Shown: positions 26,910-35,634 of the stretch, piece by piece | How positions within the stretch are numbered: the first letter of the stretch is position 1 | How the letters are laid out: each line of letters starts with the position of its first letter | Program-made: the position numbers and the translations under genes | The notes under the pieces: generated by a model | Told to the model about the DNA's origin: nothing | Databases searched by the model: none | Seen by the model: only the letters and a program-made list of their open reading frames with translations | Assembly: GCF_001748245.1 (NCBI RefSeq) | Contig: NZ_BDFO01000001.1 | Location: forward strand, 1,535,345 to 1,599,344 | Reading direction: 5' to 3' | DNA from: Oligoflexus tunisiensis | Lineage (GTDB): Bacteria; Bdellovibrionota_B; Oligoflexia; Oligoflexales; Oligoflexaceae | DNA length: 64,000 nt

Positions 26910-29735
26910 ATGCTTTATTCATTCGTCATCATCCTATTTTTTGGTCTATGGCCCCATATCGCGCTTTCCAGCCCCATGGGATCCAAGGTCTTCGAACTTC
27001 TGCCTGACACGGACAAGGTCGAGATTGATAGCTTTCACTATCTGGTGGATGACACCCATCTGCTGACCCTGGCTGACGTTCAGAAGCGGGACGACTGGAA
27101 GGAATATGGGAAGGCGGCCTTCAGTTTCGGCTTTTCCAAGCATGCTTACTGGTTAACTTTCCGCATCACGGACAAGGGTTCGGAGATGCGCCGCTGGATT
27201 GCCGAGCTGCATTATGCTCCTTTGGATCATATAGATTTCTACCTGGTCGATTCCTCAGGAGACGTCCTTCACAAGGTAGGCGGGGACCTTCTGCCGTTCG
27301 ATGCCAGGGATGTGAAATACCGAACACCCAATTTCACGTTCCGAACCGGGAGCAACCAGACGGCCACGATCTATCTTCGGATCCGATCGGAAAGTTCCCT
27401 TCAGGGCCTCATCACCCTTTGGGAACCCGAGCGTTTCGTGGAAAGAGCGAGTGATGAGCTGTTTGGGTTGGTCGCTTATTTGGGCATCATGTTCGCCATG
27501 ATGATCTATAATTTCTTTGTATTTTTGATTATCAGAGATCGAAGTTATCTTTATTACGTTCTTACGGTGTTATTTCACGGCTATACGAATTTTTCAGTGT
27601 TTGGTCTGGCTTACCAATACGTCAGCCCAGAGTGGCCCTGGCTCTCGAACACTCTCGTCCCGGTCGGGATAGCAGGCGCAACCATCTTTGGGCTGCTGTT
27701 TGCCGAAAAATTCCTCCGACTGCAGCGGCATTCCACCTTCATGCACCGCTTCTTTCAGGTTCTTATCGTTTGGGGAATCGGCACGCTCATCATGTCTCTG
27801 TTTTCGTATCGGGTTGGAATTATATCGACCAGCGCGCTCACTCTGGTCGGTTCGCCCGCGCTGCTGGTTTCCGGTATCATCTGCCTGCGTAAAGGTTATC
27901 GCCCGGCCCGGTATTTCACGATAGCCTTTGCCATCTTTTTGGTCGGCCTTTTCGTGCACCAGCTGATTCCCTTTGGAATTCTGAAGCCGGGCTTCTTCAC
28001 CAGTAACAGCAATTACATAGGATCCGCACTGGAGCTGCTGCTCTTGTCCATTGCCCTGGGTCATAAGATGAAGTTTGAACAAAATCAATCCCATCATACG
28101 ATCAAGGAGCTCAACAGCGAACTGCAGGAGCAGCACAAAAGGGTCCTGGCGTTAAACGAACACCTGGAGGAACGAGTTGAGGAGCAGACCAGGGATATTC
28201 GATCCATGCTCCAGCATATCAACCTGGGAATCTTTACCATCGTTGAGGATGGGCGGGTCCATAAGGATTACTCAGCCTTCCTGGAACAGATTTTCGAGTC
28301 CAGCAACCTGGGCGGGCGGAAGGCTGTGGATCTGCTCTTTGAAGGCGACGACGATCACCACGATGTCTCCAGCCAGGTGGATAGTGTTCTGCAAAGTACA
28401 ATCGGCGAGCCTGGATTGGCCTTCGATATGAACGAAGCCGCGTTAACGAAGGAAATAAGGAGAAAGTCGCAGGATGGCCAGAAGATCCTTGAGATCGACT
28501 GGAGCCCGATCCTGAACCGAAAGAGTATCGTGGAGAAAATTCTGGTTACGGTGAGGGATGTTACGCAGTTTCGGGAATTGCAGTCCATCGCCGCCGACAA
28601 GAAGAAAGAGCTGGAGTTCATCGCGGAAATCGTACCCGTTTCCCGAGAGCAGTTTGCGCGCTTCGTCAGCTCCAGTGAAAAGCTCCTGGAGGAGAATGAG
28701 CGTCTCATCAAGCTCAATACAACCAGCAACCTCGAGGCGCTCAAGATCATCTTCATCAATCTGCATACTCTCAAAGGCACAGCACGTTCCCTCGGCTTTA
28801 AAAAGTTGACGGAGCTTGTGCATAATGCCGAGCACTTTGCCGGCCTCCTGCAGAAAGGCAAGGCGGAGTGGAGCCAGACGCGCTTGCTCCAGGATTTGTT
28901 CCTGGTCCGAGAGAACTTCGAATACTACCGCCATGTGAATGATCGCATCCTGGAACGAAATTCGGGTCGCAATAACGTCGAGATTGAGATTGCCAAAGTG
29001 GAAATGATGCTGGAAGGTATTGCCGAACTTTATCGGCATCCCATTCCTGCCTCATCCATGGCCCATGTCCAGACGATTGACTTCGTGCTGTCCAAGGCCT
29101 TGTATCAACCGGCACAGACTCTATTCAAAGAGATTTTTGCGGCCGCGAATCAGCTGGCGAAGGATCTTGGCAAGGAGCAGCCGCAGATTCAAATTGCGGA
29201 TCAGGACGTTTATTTCTCACCCGAAGGGGCCGAGATCCTGCGGAATATATTCAGCCACTTGATTCGTAACTCCATGGATCACGGCATCGAGACCCGTGAG
29301 GAACGGTTGAGTTCCGGTAAAGCTCCGGAGGGTACCATTACAGTGTCCGTGTCCAGGGTTGAGGATGGAGTGGAGATTCATTACTGCGATGATGGACGTG
29401 GCCTGGCCCTGCAGACTATCAAGGAGATTGCCTTGATTCGCGGTCTCATCGAGCCTTCCGCGAATCCTGGTCCACATGAACTTGCCATGTTGATATTCGA
29501 ACCAGGTTTCTCCACAACCCAGTCGATCACGGAGATCTCCGGTCGCGGTGTCGGCATGTCGGCGATCAAAAGCTATGCGGAAAAAGGCGGGGGCAGTCTG
29601 ACTCTTGAGATCCTCCCCTTGTCAGAAACGATCAGCCCGGGGTTTCGAGCGTTTGCTGTCGTCATTCGCTTGTCCGCCCGCCACTCCCGATCCTTCTCGA
29701 GGGCGAGCGTTCACCCGGAAGGAAAAGTCGCCTAG
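26910..29735 (+). CDS. 7TMR-DISM sensor kinase with HPt and CheA-like ATPase domains
   Basis: 941 aa. The ATG at 26910 starts a signal peptide (MLYSFVIILFFGLWPHIALS); a TTG 14 codons upstream is the alternative. A periplasmic 7TMR-DISMED2-type beta domain (about 30-170) precedes seven membrane helices (about 185-385), a coiled coil (400-440), a PAS-like domain (445-565), an HPt domain with HTLKGTARSLG (about 628-638) and a CheA-type ATPase domain (N-box SHLIRNSMDHGIE, G1 DDGRGL, G2 GRGVGMSAIK). It lacks the CheW-like P5 domain of CheA. Probably the last gene of the KaiC operon, 93 bases after the hybrid kinase. Confidence 0.88.
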   Translation: MLYSFVIILFFGLWPHIALSSPMGSKVFELLPDTDKVEIDSFHYLVDDTHLLTLADVQKRDDWKEYGKAAFSFGFSKHAYWLTFRITDKGSEMRRWIAELHYAPLDHIDFYLVDSSGDVLHKVGGDLLPFDARDVKYRTPNFTFRTGSNQTATIYLRIRSESSLQGLITLWEPERFVERASDELFGLVAYLGIMFAMMIYNFFVFLIIRDRSYLYYVLTVLFHGYTNFSVFGLAYQYVSPEWPWLSNTLVPVGIAGATIFGLLFAEKFLRLQRHSTFMHRFFQVLIVWGIGTLIMSLFSYRVGIISTSALTLVGSPALLVSGIICLRKGYRPARYFTIAFAIFLVGLFVHQLIPFGILKPGFFTSNSNYIGSALELLLLSIALGHKMKFEQNQSHHTIKELNSELQEQHKRVLALNEHLEERVEEQTRDIRSMLQHINLGIFTIVEDGRVHKDYSAFLEQIFESSNLGGRKAVDLLFEGDDDHHDVSSQVDSVLQSTIGEPGLAFDMNEAALTKEIRRKSQDGQKILEIDWSPILNRKSIVEKILVTVRDVTQFRELQSIAADKKKELEFIAEIVPVSREQFARFVSSSEKLLEENERLIKLNTTSNLEALKIIFINLHTLKGTARSLGFKKLTELVHNAEHFAGLLQKGKAEWSQTRLLQDLFLVRENFEYYRHVNDRILERNSGRNNVEIEIAKVEMMLEGIAELYRHPIPASSMAHVQTIDFVLSKALYQPAQTLFKEIFAAANQLAKDLGKEQPQIQIADQDVYFSPEGAEILRNIFSHLIRNSMDHGIETREERLSSGKAPEGTITVSVSRVEDGVEIHYCDDGRGLALQTIKEIALIRGLIEPSANPGPHELAMLIFEPGFSTTQSITEISGRGVGMSAIKSYAEKGGGSLTLEILPLSETISPGFRAFAVVIRLSARHSRSFSRASVHPEGKVA

Positions 29736-29742
29736 TTCGTCA

Positions 29743-31056
29743 TCAGGATTCGGTCACGGGACCATAGGCGATCGCTGCGTCCCGCACACGATGCGGAGCT
29801 TTGTCCCGCACGAGGAAAGCCAGGCCGCTCATCAGCGTGGTCGCGACTCCCAGATAGAATAACGCGGTGGGCCAGGCCACGGCTCCTCCGAAGAGCAGAC
29901 CGGTTGCGATCGCACCCACATTGCCACCTGCCCCCACAAGACCGGCAACAGGACCCAATGCCCTGTTCTGCACAAAGGGAACGACAGCATACGTGGCCCC
30001 ACAGGCCATTTGACAGAAAAGGCTGAAGACCAGCATCAGGCCGATCGCTGGTCCCAGGCTTTGCATGTGGGCGAAGCCGATCAGGGAAATTCCTTCCCCG
30101 AAGATTACGAGAGCCAGCCAGGACACCCGTCCATTGAGTCCCAGACGACGACCCCAGACGTCACCCAGATAACCACCCAAAGCACGCGAGAAAATATTCA
30201 TCATCCCAAACGAGGCCGCCGCGAATCCAGCCATTTTCCAATCGAGTTGAAAGTAGTCGATGAAGTAAAGCGCCGCGATGTTATCGATGGTGAGCTCAAG
30301 GCCAAAGCAAAGTCCATACATGAGGGCCAGAACCCAAACCCGATAATCCCGCAAGGCCAGTGAGAAATTGCGGGAGGTTTTGTGAGGAGGCGGGAGGCGA
30401 CCGTCACGACGGAGATCGATCAGGTCGCCCTCAGGAGTGTCCTGGGTGTAGCGATAGTAGAGCAGGCCCATGATGAGGCAGAGGAGGCCGACGAGGATCA
30501 TGCAGAGACGCCAGGACTGTGACTCAGAAAAACCAAGGCTCATGATCCCGGCAAACATCAGTGGCATCAGAAGGTGCGTGGCTCCCCCTCCCATGTTGCC
30601 CCAGCCGGCGGTGACGGCGTTGGCTGTTCCGACAATACGCGGGCTGAACATCTGTGTGGTGTGATACTGGCTGATGACAAACGAAGCGCCGATCGCACCG
30701 ATGGCGATTCGGGCGATTAGAAAGGTTTCATAGCTGTGAGTGAAAGCGACCCCGATGACAGGGAGCGCGCAGAGGATGAGCAGCGCCGCATACATCCGAC
30801 GCGGACCGTAACGTTCGAGCAGGCCACCGATGAGGAGGCGACAGAGGATCGTGATGGCAACCGAGCCGGTGATGATGTGGCCGATTTGAGTCTTCGTTAA
30901 TTGCAGTTCCTCGCGGATGATTCCCATCAGGGCTGCACTACCAAACCACGCGAAGAAGCATAAAAAGAAGGCCAACCAGCTCATGTGAAAAGCCCGCATG
31001 GGGGCCGTACGGAAATTCCAAAAGGATATGGATTCGGCTGGACCGTGAGACAACAT
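29743..31056 (-). CDS. narK: nitrate/nitrite MFS transporter (NarK/NasA type)
   Basis: 437 aa with about 12 helices. NNP-family features include RIAIGAIGASFVISQYHTTQMFS, GNMGGGATHLLMP (the nitrate signature glycine helix, about 150-162) and the second Gly-rich helix GLVGAGGNVGAIATG (about 375-389), which match the two nitrate signature motifs. It would import nitrate or exchange it for nitrite across the inner membrane, supplying the nas/nir cluster at 15-22 kb. It converges on the CheA-like kinase gene, leaving 7 bases between the stops, and points away from the cobalamin riboswitch. Confidence 0.93.
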   Translation of the reverse strand: MLSHGPAESISFWNFRTAPMRAFHMSWLAFFLCFFAWFGSAALMGIIREELQLTKTQIGHIITGSVAITILCRLLIGGLLERYGPRRMYAALLILCALPVIGVAFTHSYETFLIARIAIGAIGASFVISQYHTTQMFSPRIVGTANAVTAGWGNMGGGATHLLMPLMFAGIMSLGFSESQSWRLCMILVGLLCLIMGLLYYRYTQDTPEGDLIDLRRDGRLPPPHKTSRNFSLALRDYRVWVLALMYGLCFGLELTIDNIAALYFIDYFQLDWKMAGFAAASFGMMNIFSRALGGYLGDVWGRRLGLNGRVSWLALVIFGEGISLIGFAHMQSLGPAIGLMLVFSLFCQMACGATYAVVPFVQNRALGPVAGLVGAGGNVGAIATGLLFGGAVAWPTALFYLGVATTLMSGLAFLVRDKAPHRVRDAAIAYGPVTES

Positions 31057-31282
31057 ACGCGCTCCTATTCGGATGATGGTTCCACGACATGCTGCTTAGA
31101 AAACGTCATCTGTGCCGTGAGATCCACTGATTCCCGCCCCGACCCATCAAGGTTTTGCGCTTCCAGGGCGTAGGAAAAATAGGGCTCCTGCCACCGGGTG
31201 GAAGGAATCTGTCCCATCCAACCAGCAGCCCCTGCGGGTAAGTCGAAGCGCGCTGAATGTTTTTTTGCTCCGGAGAAAGCAA
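31057..31282. other. intergenic stretch between narK and the cobalamin promoter
   Basis: Divergent spacer holding the narK promoter, which I could not define. Overlapping minus-strand reading frames here (up to 94 codons, ending at 31065) have some protein-like stretches but no ribosome binding site and run into the riboswitch, so I do not call a gene. Confidence 0.4.
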
Positions 31283-31311
31283 TTGACAAGAGCAAGGGCC
31301 GGTGAAATAAA
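31283..31311 (+). promoter_or_regulatory. promoter of the cobalamin operon
   Basis: TTGACA (31283-31288), a 17-base spacer and AATAAA (31306-31311). Transcription would begin just where the riboswitch begins, which supports the call despite the weak -10 element. Confidence 0.5.
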
Positions 31312-31317
31312 CGCCAT

Positions 31318-31535
31318 GCGTATAGTCGCATAGCTTTGGGTTTCCGCAAGGAAGAGAAGGGAAGACGGTGAAAGACCGTCGCGGTCCCGCCACTGTAAGT
31401 AGTTAGACGCCATCAGGTCCACTCAGTTCGCTGGGGAAGGCGATGGCGGCGCCGGCTCCCACCGGCTTCACTACAAGCCAGGAAACCTGCCCAAAGTGCA
31501 CAAATTCAAAACGTCCTCGGGGTCTGGGAGGTTTT
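31318..31535 (+). promoter_or_regulatory. cobalamin (B12) riboswitch
   Basis: Conserved core elements appear in order: GGGAAGACGGTGAAAGACCG (from 31358), CGGTCCCGCCACTGTAA (31382-31398) and the B12 box AAGCCAGGAAACCTGCC (31475-31491). A hairpin GCCGG-CTCCCA-CCGGC (31451-31466) exposes a loop CTCCCA that is complementary to TGGGAG at 31525-31530 and close to the cbiX Shine-Dalgarno GGGGAG, consistent with a kissing-loop expression platform. When B12 is bound, the operon should be turned down. No T-run terminator is obvious, so control is probably translational. Confidence 0.93.
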
Positions 31536-31631
31536 GGCAGGAGCTTGTTCAACAAGCGCGTTCTTGCCTTATCCAACATTCTGTAGCCGTGAAACGGACC
31601 GCCTGATTTCGGGGGATGGGGAGCCGGAGCC

Positions 31632-32807
31632 ATGAGCTTTGCGACCGTGATCGTCGGACACGGAAGTCGCGATGCTGAAGCCGAAGCCGCTTTTTTACAG
31701 TGGATGGATCTTTACCGATCCCTGCATCCTGGGCGGATTTTTGCGCATGCATTTTTGGAGCTAAGCCCACCGTTTATCGGTGAAGTTTTGCGCCAGCTGG
31801 CAGAAGAGCACGAGGATATCGTGATTGTGCCCTTGAGCCTTTTGCCGGCCGCTCATGTGAAGAACGATATTCCCCTGACGCTGCATGAATTTCGGCGCCA
31901 GTTTCCCCGCCCGCGTTTCACCGTAACCCAGGCTCTGGGTTTGCATGCGGCGTTGATCCAGGCTGTGCAACGGCAGGTGGAGCGTTGTCCTCAGGTTGAT
32001 GTCGCGAGCTGGACTCTTCTGGTGGTGGGACGCGGTGCCAGCGATCCCGACGCGAATGGTCAGCTTTATCAGATCGCCCGTGTGCTCGCGGAAAGTGCCG
32101 GCATGAAACAGCTGGAAATCGCCTATATCGGGATCACCTGGCCGCGCCTCGGGGAAACCCTGCAGCGTCTCGCGCGCCTCAGGCCCCAAGGCATTCTGAT
32201 GGTGCCTTATCTTTTGTTTCCAGGTGTTCTGGCGAATCGCGTCGCGCAGATGTTTGATGCTTTCCTGCAGCAGCATCCCTGGATCCAAGGCCAGAGCGTG
32301 GGTCCCTTGGGTGTAACGACAGCCTTGTGCGAAGCGGTCGAGGATCGCATCGCGGAAGCACGCGGCACCCCGCGCCTGGCTTTGCCCTGTGTCAGCTGCC
32401 AGTATCGGGTTCCCCTGGGAGCCTTGCAGGATCAGGTCGGGGGCCTCAGAAGCCTGCTCTGGAGTGTGCGGCACCAGGCCACCCATCAGCAGGGCAAGCC
32501 GCATCAGCATGCGCATGCGGCCATGAAAAAACATGTTCTGGTTTGCACCAATTATGATTGCAACAGCAAAGGTGCCACCGTGATTGCTGAAGAGCTGCAG
32601 CGGAGTCTCCGTAAACAGCGCCTGCATCGCGACTATCGGGTGACCCGTACGAGTTGCCTCGGGCGTTGTGGGGAAGGACCGACGGTGGCTGTCTATCCGG
32701 ATGGCATCTGGTATCGCAATTTTCAAAAAGAGGATGTGCCGGCGCTGGTGGCACAGCATCTGCAAAGGGATCAGTTGCTCAGTGAGCGTATAGATTCCAT
32801 TTTATGA
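31632..32807 (+). CDS. cbiX: sirohydrochlorin cobaltochelatase CbiX fused to a [2Fe-2S] ferredoxin domain
   Basis: 391 aa. Residues 1-120 (VIVGHGSRD with the metal-binding His, then PLSLLPAAHVKNDIP) and 125-245 (VVGRGASDPDANG, VPYLLFPG) are two CbiX halves. A His-rich linker (about 281-297: HQATHQQGKPHQHAHA) precedes a thioredoxin-like ferredoxin domain (about 300-385) with CTNYDC and CLGRC as cluster ligands. It inserts cobalt into sirohydrochlorin, the first committed step of the anaerobic pathway. GGAG precedes the ATG. First gene of the operon behind the riboswitch; its TGA overlaps an in-frame ATG of the next gene. Confidence 0.93.
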   Translation: MSFATVIVGHGSRDAEAEAAFLQWMDLYRSLHPGRIFAHAFLELSPPFIGEVLRQLAEEHEDIVIVPLSLLPAAHVKNDIPLTLHEFRRQFPRPRFTVTQALGLHAALIQAVQRQVERCPQVDVASWTLLVVGRGASDPDANGQLYQIARVLAESAGMKQLEIAYIGITWPRLGETLQRLARLRPQGILMVPYLLFPGVLANRVAQMFDAFLQQHPWIQGQSVGPLGVTTALCEAVEDRIAEARGTPRLALPCVSCQYRVPLGALQDQVGGLRSLLWSVRHQATHQQGKPHQHAHAAMKKHVLVCTNYDCNSKGATVIAEELQRSLRKQRLHRDYRVTRTSCLGRCGEGPTVAVYPDGIWYRNFQKEDVPALVAQHLQRDQLLSERIDSIL

Positions 32808-32818
32808 GGAGTATGCCT

Positions 32819-33193
32819 ATGGCATGTCACGAAATTGCCGCGTTGCGTCTCGGCATGATGCGCATTTTAGGAGTTCAGGATCCCGGACTGATCGAACATG
32901 AACTGGCCGAACTCGGCGAGGCCGGTGAAAAACCGGGGCCCTTGCGTCTGCTCAGCCAGGCCCAGGATCTCCAGTCCCTCAACCATGCCTTTGAACTGGC
33001 CCGTACGGAACTGGAAGACCGCTTGAGTCAGATGAAGCCTGACGATCCGGAGCGATCCTATGTGCAAACGCTGGCAGTTCTGAATAAGAAAATCGAAGCG
33101 GATCTGGCCAATCTTTATCACTACTGCTCGCAGTTTTTTGAAGACCTGGAGCAGGTTCATGATCACATGCATGTGATCTATCCTGCGGATTAA
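32819..33193 (+). CDS. DUF3209-like cobalamin-cluster protein
   Basis: 124 aa. The ATG at 32819 is chosen because GAGGAG lies 7 bases upstream; two earlier ATGs (32804, 32813) are in frame. The N-terminus MACHEIAALRLGMMRILG matches my recollection of DUF3209, a small family found beside cbiX in haloarchaeal and bacterial B12 clusters. It is highly helical and its C-terminus is His-rich (HDHMHVIYPAD), suggesting metal or corrinoid handling, but the function is not established. Confidence 0.7.
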   Translation: MACHEIAALRLGMMRILGVQDPGLIEHELAELGEAGEKPGPLRLLSQAQDLQSLNHAFELARTELEDRLSQMKPDDPERSYVQTLAVLNKKIEADLANLYHYCSQFFEDLEQVHDHMHVIYPAD

Positions 33194-33204
33194 GGGGCAA
33201 GGCC

Positions 33205-33909
33205 ATGGCAGAACACAGACAGGCTCGGGTGCTGGCGAATCTTTCGGATGAGAGCCGTGGTGCACTTCTGGCTTTGGAGCTGGAAGGACATCCCGACCTT
33301 GTGCTGAAGGGTGGGCGTTATATCATCGTTCATACCGGATTGGAAAATGCAGAAGGGAAAATAGTGAAACGGGCTTACAGCCTTTTTGCTGTGAAGCCTG
33401 GAACCCAAAAATTCTTCCTCGCGGCAGCGCCTGTCGCGGCTGGTGTGGCCTCCCATTATCTTGGTTCCCTTCAGGAAGGGGATCGGTTGACGTTCACCGG
33501 ACCCTGGGGACGCTTTCACTGGCCTGCGGAGGCCCGGGAAAAAAAGGTTGTGGCGGCCGCGTTTGGCAGCGGCATCACAGGCATCCTGGGTTATCTGGCG
33601 AGTGTGCCGGCTGACTGCGCTGTGGATCTTTATTGGTACAAGGATGAACAGGGACTTCTGCCGGCTGCCATGGTGCGGGAATGCCTGTCCGAGGCCCATG
33701 CGATGCATGAACGCAGCCTGAGCGATGACCCTCTCAGGGACCTGCAAAACGCAGGACCGGAGCAGCGATTTGTCGCCGCAGGAGAAGGCCACCGAATCGA
33801 ACGCTGTCTCAACTTTTTGCGGGCCAAGGGTCTCATCGAGGATCAGCTCCAGAGTGAAATCTTTTACCGCAGCCAGGACCTGAGCGATGCAAAAGCAGAC
33901 CGGGGATAA
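33205..33909 (+). CDS. ferredoxin reductase-like FAD/NAD(P) protein of the cobalamin operon
   Basis: 234 aa with a flavin-reductase layout: a beta-barrel with RAYSLFAV (FAD-binding RxYS, about 56-63) and a TGPWGRF turn, then a nucleotide-binding half with AAFGSGITGILGYL (about 108-121). AAGGGGCAAGG precedes the ATG. Possible roles are reduction of the CbiX ferredoxin domain, reduction of Co(II) to Co(I) before adenosylation by CobO, or the missing precorrin-6A reduction. All are inference from position. Its 3' end overlaps the cbiD start by 23 bases. Confidence 0.75.
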   Translation: MAEHRQARVLANLSDESRGALLALELEGHPDLVLKGGRYIIVHTGLENAEGKIVKRAYSLFAVKPGTQKFFLAAAPVAAGVASHYLGSLQEGDRLTFTGPWGRFHWPAEAREKKVVAAAFGSGITGILGYLASVPADCAVDLYWYKDEQGLLPAAMVRECLSEAHAMHERSLSDDPLRDLQNAGPEQRFVAAGEGHRIERCLNFLRAKGLIEDQLQSEIFYRSQDLSDAKADRG

Positions 33910-34990
33910 ACCACTGCGCAGCGGATTTACCACCGGGGCCTGCGCCGCCGCGGCCGCACGTGCGGCCAGCCAGTTCTTTCTCTGCGGCGTGCCCTTGCAG
34001 GAGATCGAAAGCATACTGCCAAACCGTCAGACGGTGCGTTTTGCTCTGAACCGTTGTCAGTGGGATGAGGGCTTTGCTCTGAGCAGCATTATCAAGGATG
34101 GAGGTGATGATCCGGACTGCACCCATGGAGCGGAAATCATCGCCCGGGTGCGCTTGCATCATGATCAATCTTTAAAAATCTATGGTGGTGTCGGCATCGC
34201 CCGCGTGACCAAACCTGGACTCGGTCTTGAGGTGGGAACATCGGCCATCAATCCCGTGCCGAGGCAAAACATTGCCGAGATGGTGCGGCTGGAACTGGAT
34301 GACAGTATCTACCGCGGGGCGGAGGTGGAAATTTCCTGTCCGGATGGTGAGGAACGCGCGAAGAAAACCCTGAATGCCCGGCTTGGGCTTTTGGGAGGGA
34401 TCTCCATCCTCGGCACCACGGGTATCGTCCTGCCCTATTCCACATCCGCGTTTATTGCCAGCATCGTTCAGGCCATACAGCTGGCGGCCGCGGAAGGGCA
34501 AAAGCAGCTGGTCTTCACCACAGGCGGTCGTTCCGAACAATACGCCATGCGCCTTCTGCCCCAGCTTCCGGAATGCTGCTTTATTCAGGTCGGTGATTAT
34601 GTGGGAATTGCCCTGCGCAATGCCGTGCGCTGCGGCATGGAGGGTGTTCATATCGTCGGCATGATGGGCAAACTCTCGAAGATGGCCGATGGCCGGATGA
34701 TGACCCATGCCTCGGCTTCGGAAGTGAATATGGAACTGCTCGCGACCCTGGCCGCCGAACACGGAAGTCCGGAAGCTGTTCAAACGCAGATCCGCGCCGC
34801 AAACACCGCGCGGCATGTGCTTGAGATCTGCCAGGCGCATGAACTGGAAAAAATGCCGAGCATGATCTGCACCCGCACGCGCCTCATCTGTGAAAAATTC
34901 GCGCGGGATAAACTTTGGGTCGAAGTCACGATGGTGGATTTCGATGGGAAAACTCTGGGCCGGGATGAACGGCGAAAGGAACCCTCATGA
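33887..34990 (+). CDS. cbiD: cobalt-precorrin-5B C1-methyltransferase
   Basis: 367 aa. The N-terminal LRSGFTTGACAAAAARAA (about 10-27) is the CbiD signature, followed by the IIKDGGDDPDCTHG motif (about 67-80) and a C-terminal ILGTTGIVLPYS and TTGGRSE block. It methylates C1 of the ring after acetaldehyde loss by CbiG and marks the anaerobic pathway. Overlaps the upstream reductase gene by 23 bases and the cbiC start by 4 (ATGA). Confidence 0.97.
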   Translation: MQKQTGDKPLRSGFTTGACAAAAARAASQFFLCGVPLQEIESILPNRQTVRFALNRCQWDEGFALSSIIKDGGDDPDCTHGAEIIARVRLHHDQSLKIYGGVGIARVTKPGLGLEVGTSAINPVPRQNIAEMVRLELDDSIYRGAEVEISCPDGEERAKKTLNARLGLLGGISILGTTGIVLPYSTSAFIASIVQAIQLAAAEGQKQLVFTTGGRSEQYAMRLLPQLPECCFIQVGDYVGIALRNAVRCGMEGVHIVGMMGKLSKMADGRMMTHASASEVNMELLATLAAEHGSPEAVQTQIRAANTARHVLEICQAHELEKMPSMICTRTRLICEKFARDKLWVEVTMVDFDGKTLGRDERRKEPS

Positions 34991-35634
34991 GTGATATGCG
35001 TCAGATGACGGAACAGGGACGCCGCATTGAAAGCGATAGCTTTGCGATCATCGACAGCGAAGTCGGCCCCCATGGTTTTCCCGCTGCTGAGTGGCAGATT
35101 GTCCGCCGGGTGATCCATGCCACTGCTGATTTTGAATTCAAGGATCTCATGGCCTTCCATCCGGAGGCTGTGGCTTCGGGAATCAGGGCTCTGCAGCGCG
35201 GCTGTCCCCTGGTGCTCGATGTGCAGATGATTGCAGCCGGTTTGAATCAGGAGCGCCTGAATCATTTTGGTTGCCAAACCTTCTGCAGCATATCCGATCC
35301 GGATGTCATCGCCCGAGCCAGGGAGTTGAATACCACCCGGGCCATTGAATCCATGCAGAAGCTGCAAAGGCTCGGCCACCTCGAAGGCTCCATCATCGCG
35401 ATTGGCAATGCGCCGACGGCTCTGCTGGAAGTGTTGCGCCTGATCGCGGAAGAGGACCTGCGCCCGGCTCTCATTATCGGTGTTCCGGTCGGTTTTGTGG
35501 CGGCTGCGGAATCCAAGGAACTCTTGACGCAAACTCAGGTTCCCTGGCTTGCCGCCCGCGGACGCAAAGGAGGCAGCACCATCGCGGTCGCGATTCTTCA
35601 TGCGCTCTTTGCCCTGGCTGTGGAGGCCGTCTGA
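34987..35634 (+). CDS. cbiC: (cobalt-)precorrin-8X methylmutase
   Basis: 215 aa. Family landmarks: IESDSFAIIDSEVG, RRVIHATADFEF carrying the catalytic histidine (about 44), VDVQMI-like LDVQMIAAGL and IAIGNAPTALLEVL. It moves the C11 methyl to C12, giving (cobalt-)hydrogenobyrinate. ATG and TGA overlaps bind it to cbiD upstream and cbiET downstream. Confidence 0.96.
   Translation: MSDMRQMTEQGRRIESDSFAIIDSEVGPHGFPAAEWQIVRRVIHATADFEFKDLMAFHPEAVASGIRALQRGCPLVLDVQMIAAGLNQERLNHFGCQTFCSISDPDVIARARELNTTRAIESMQKLQRLGHLEGSIIAIGNAPTALLEVLRLIAEEDLRPALIIGVPVGFVAAAESKELLTQTQVPWLAARGRKGGSTIAVAILHALFALAVEAV

Noticed and set aside
31065..31349. Minus-strand ORF of 94 codons upstream of narK
   Set aside because: It overlaps the riboswitch and its promoter, lacks a ribosome binding site and matches nothing I recognise.
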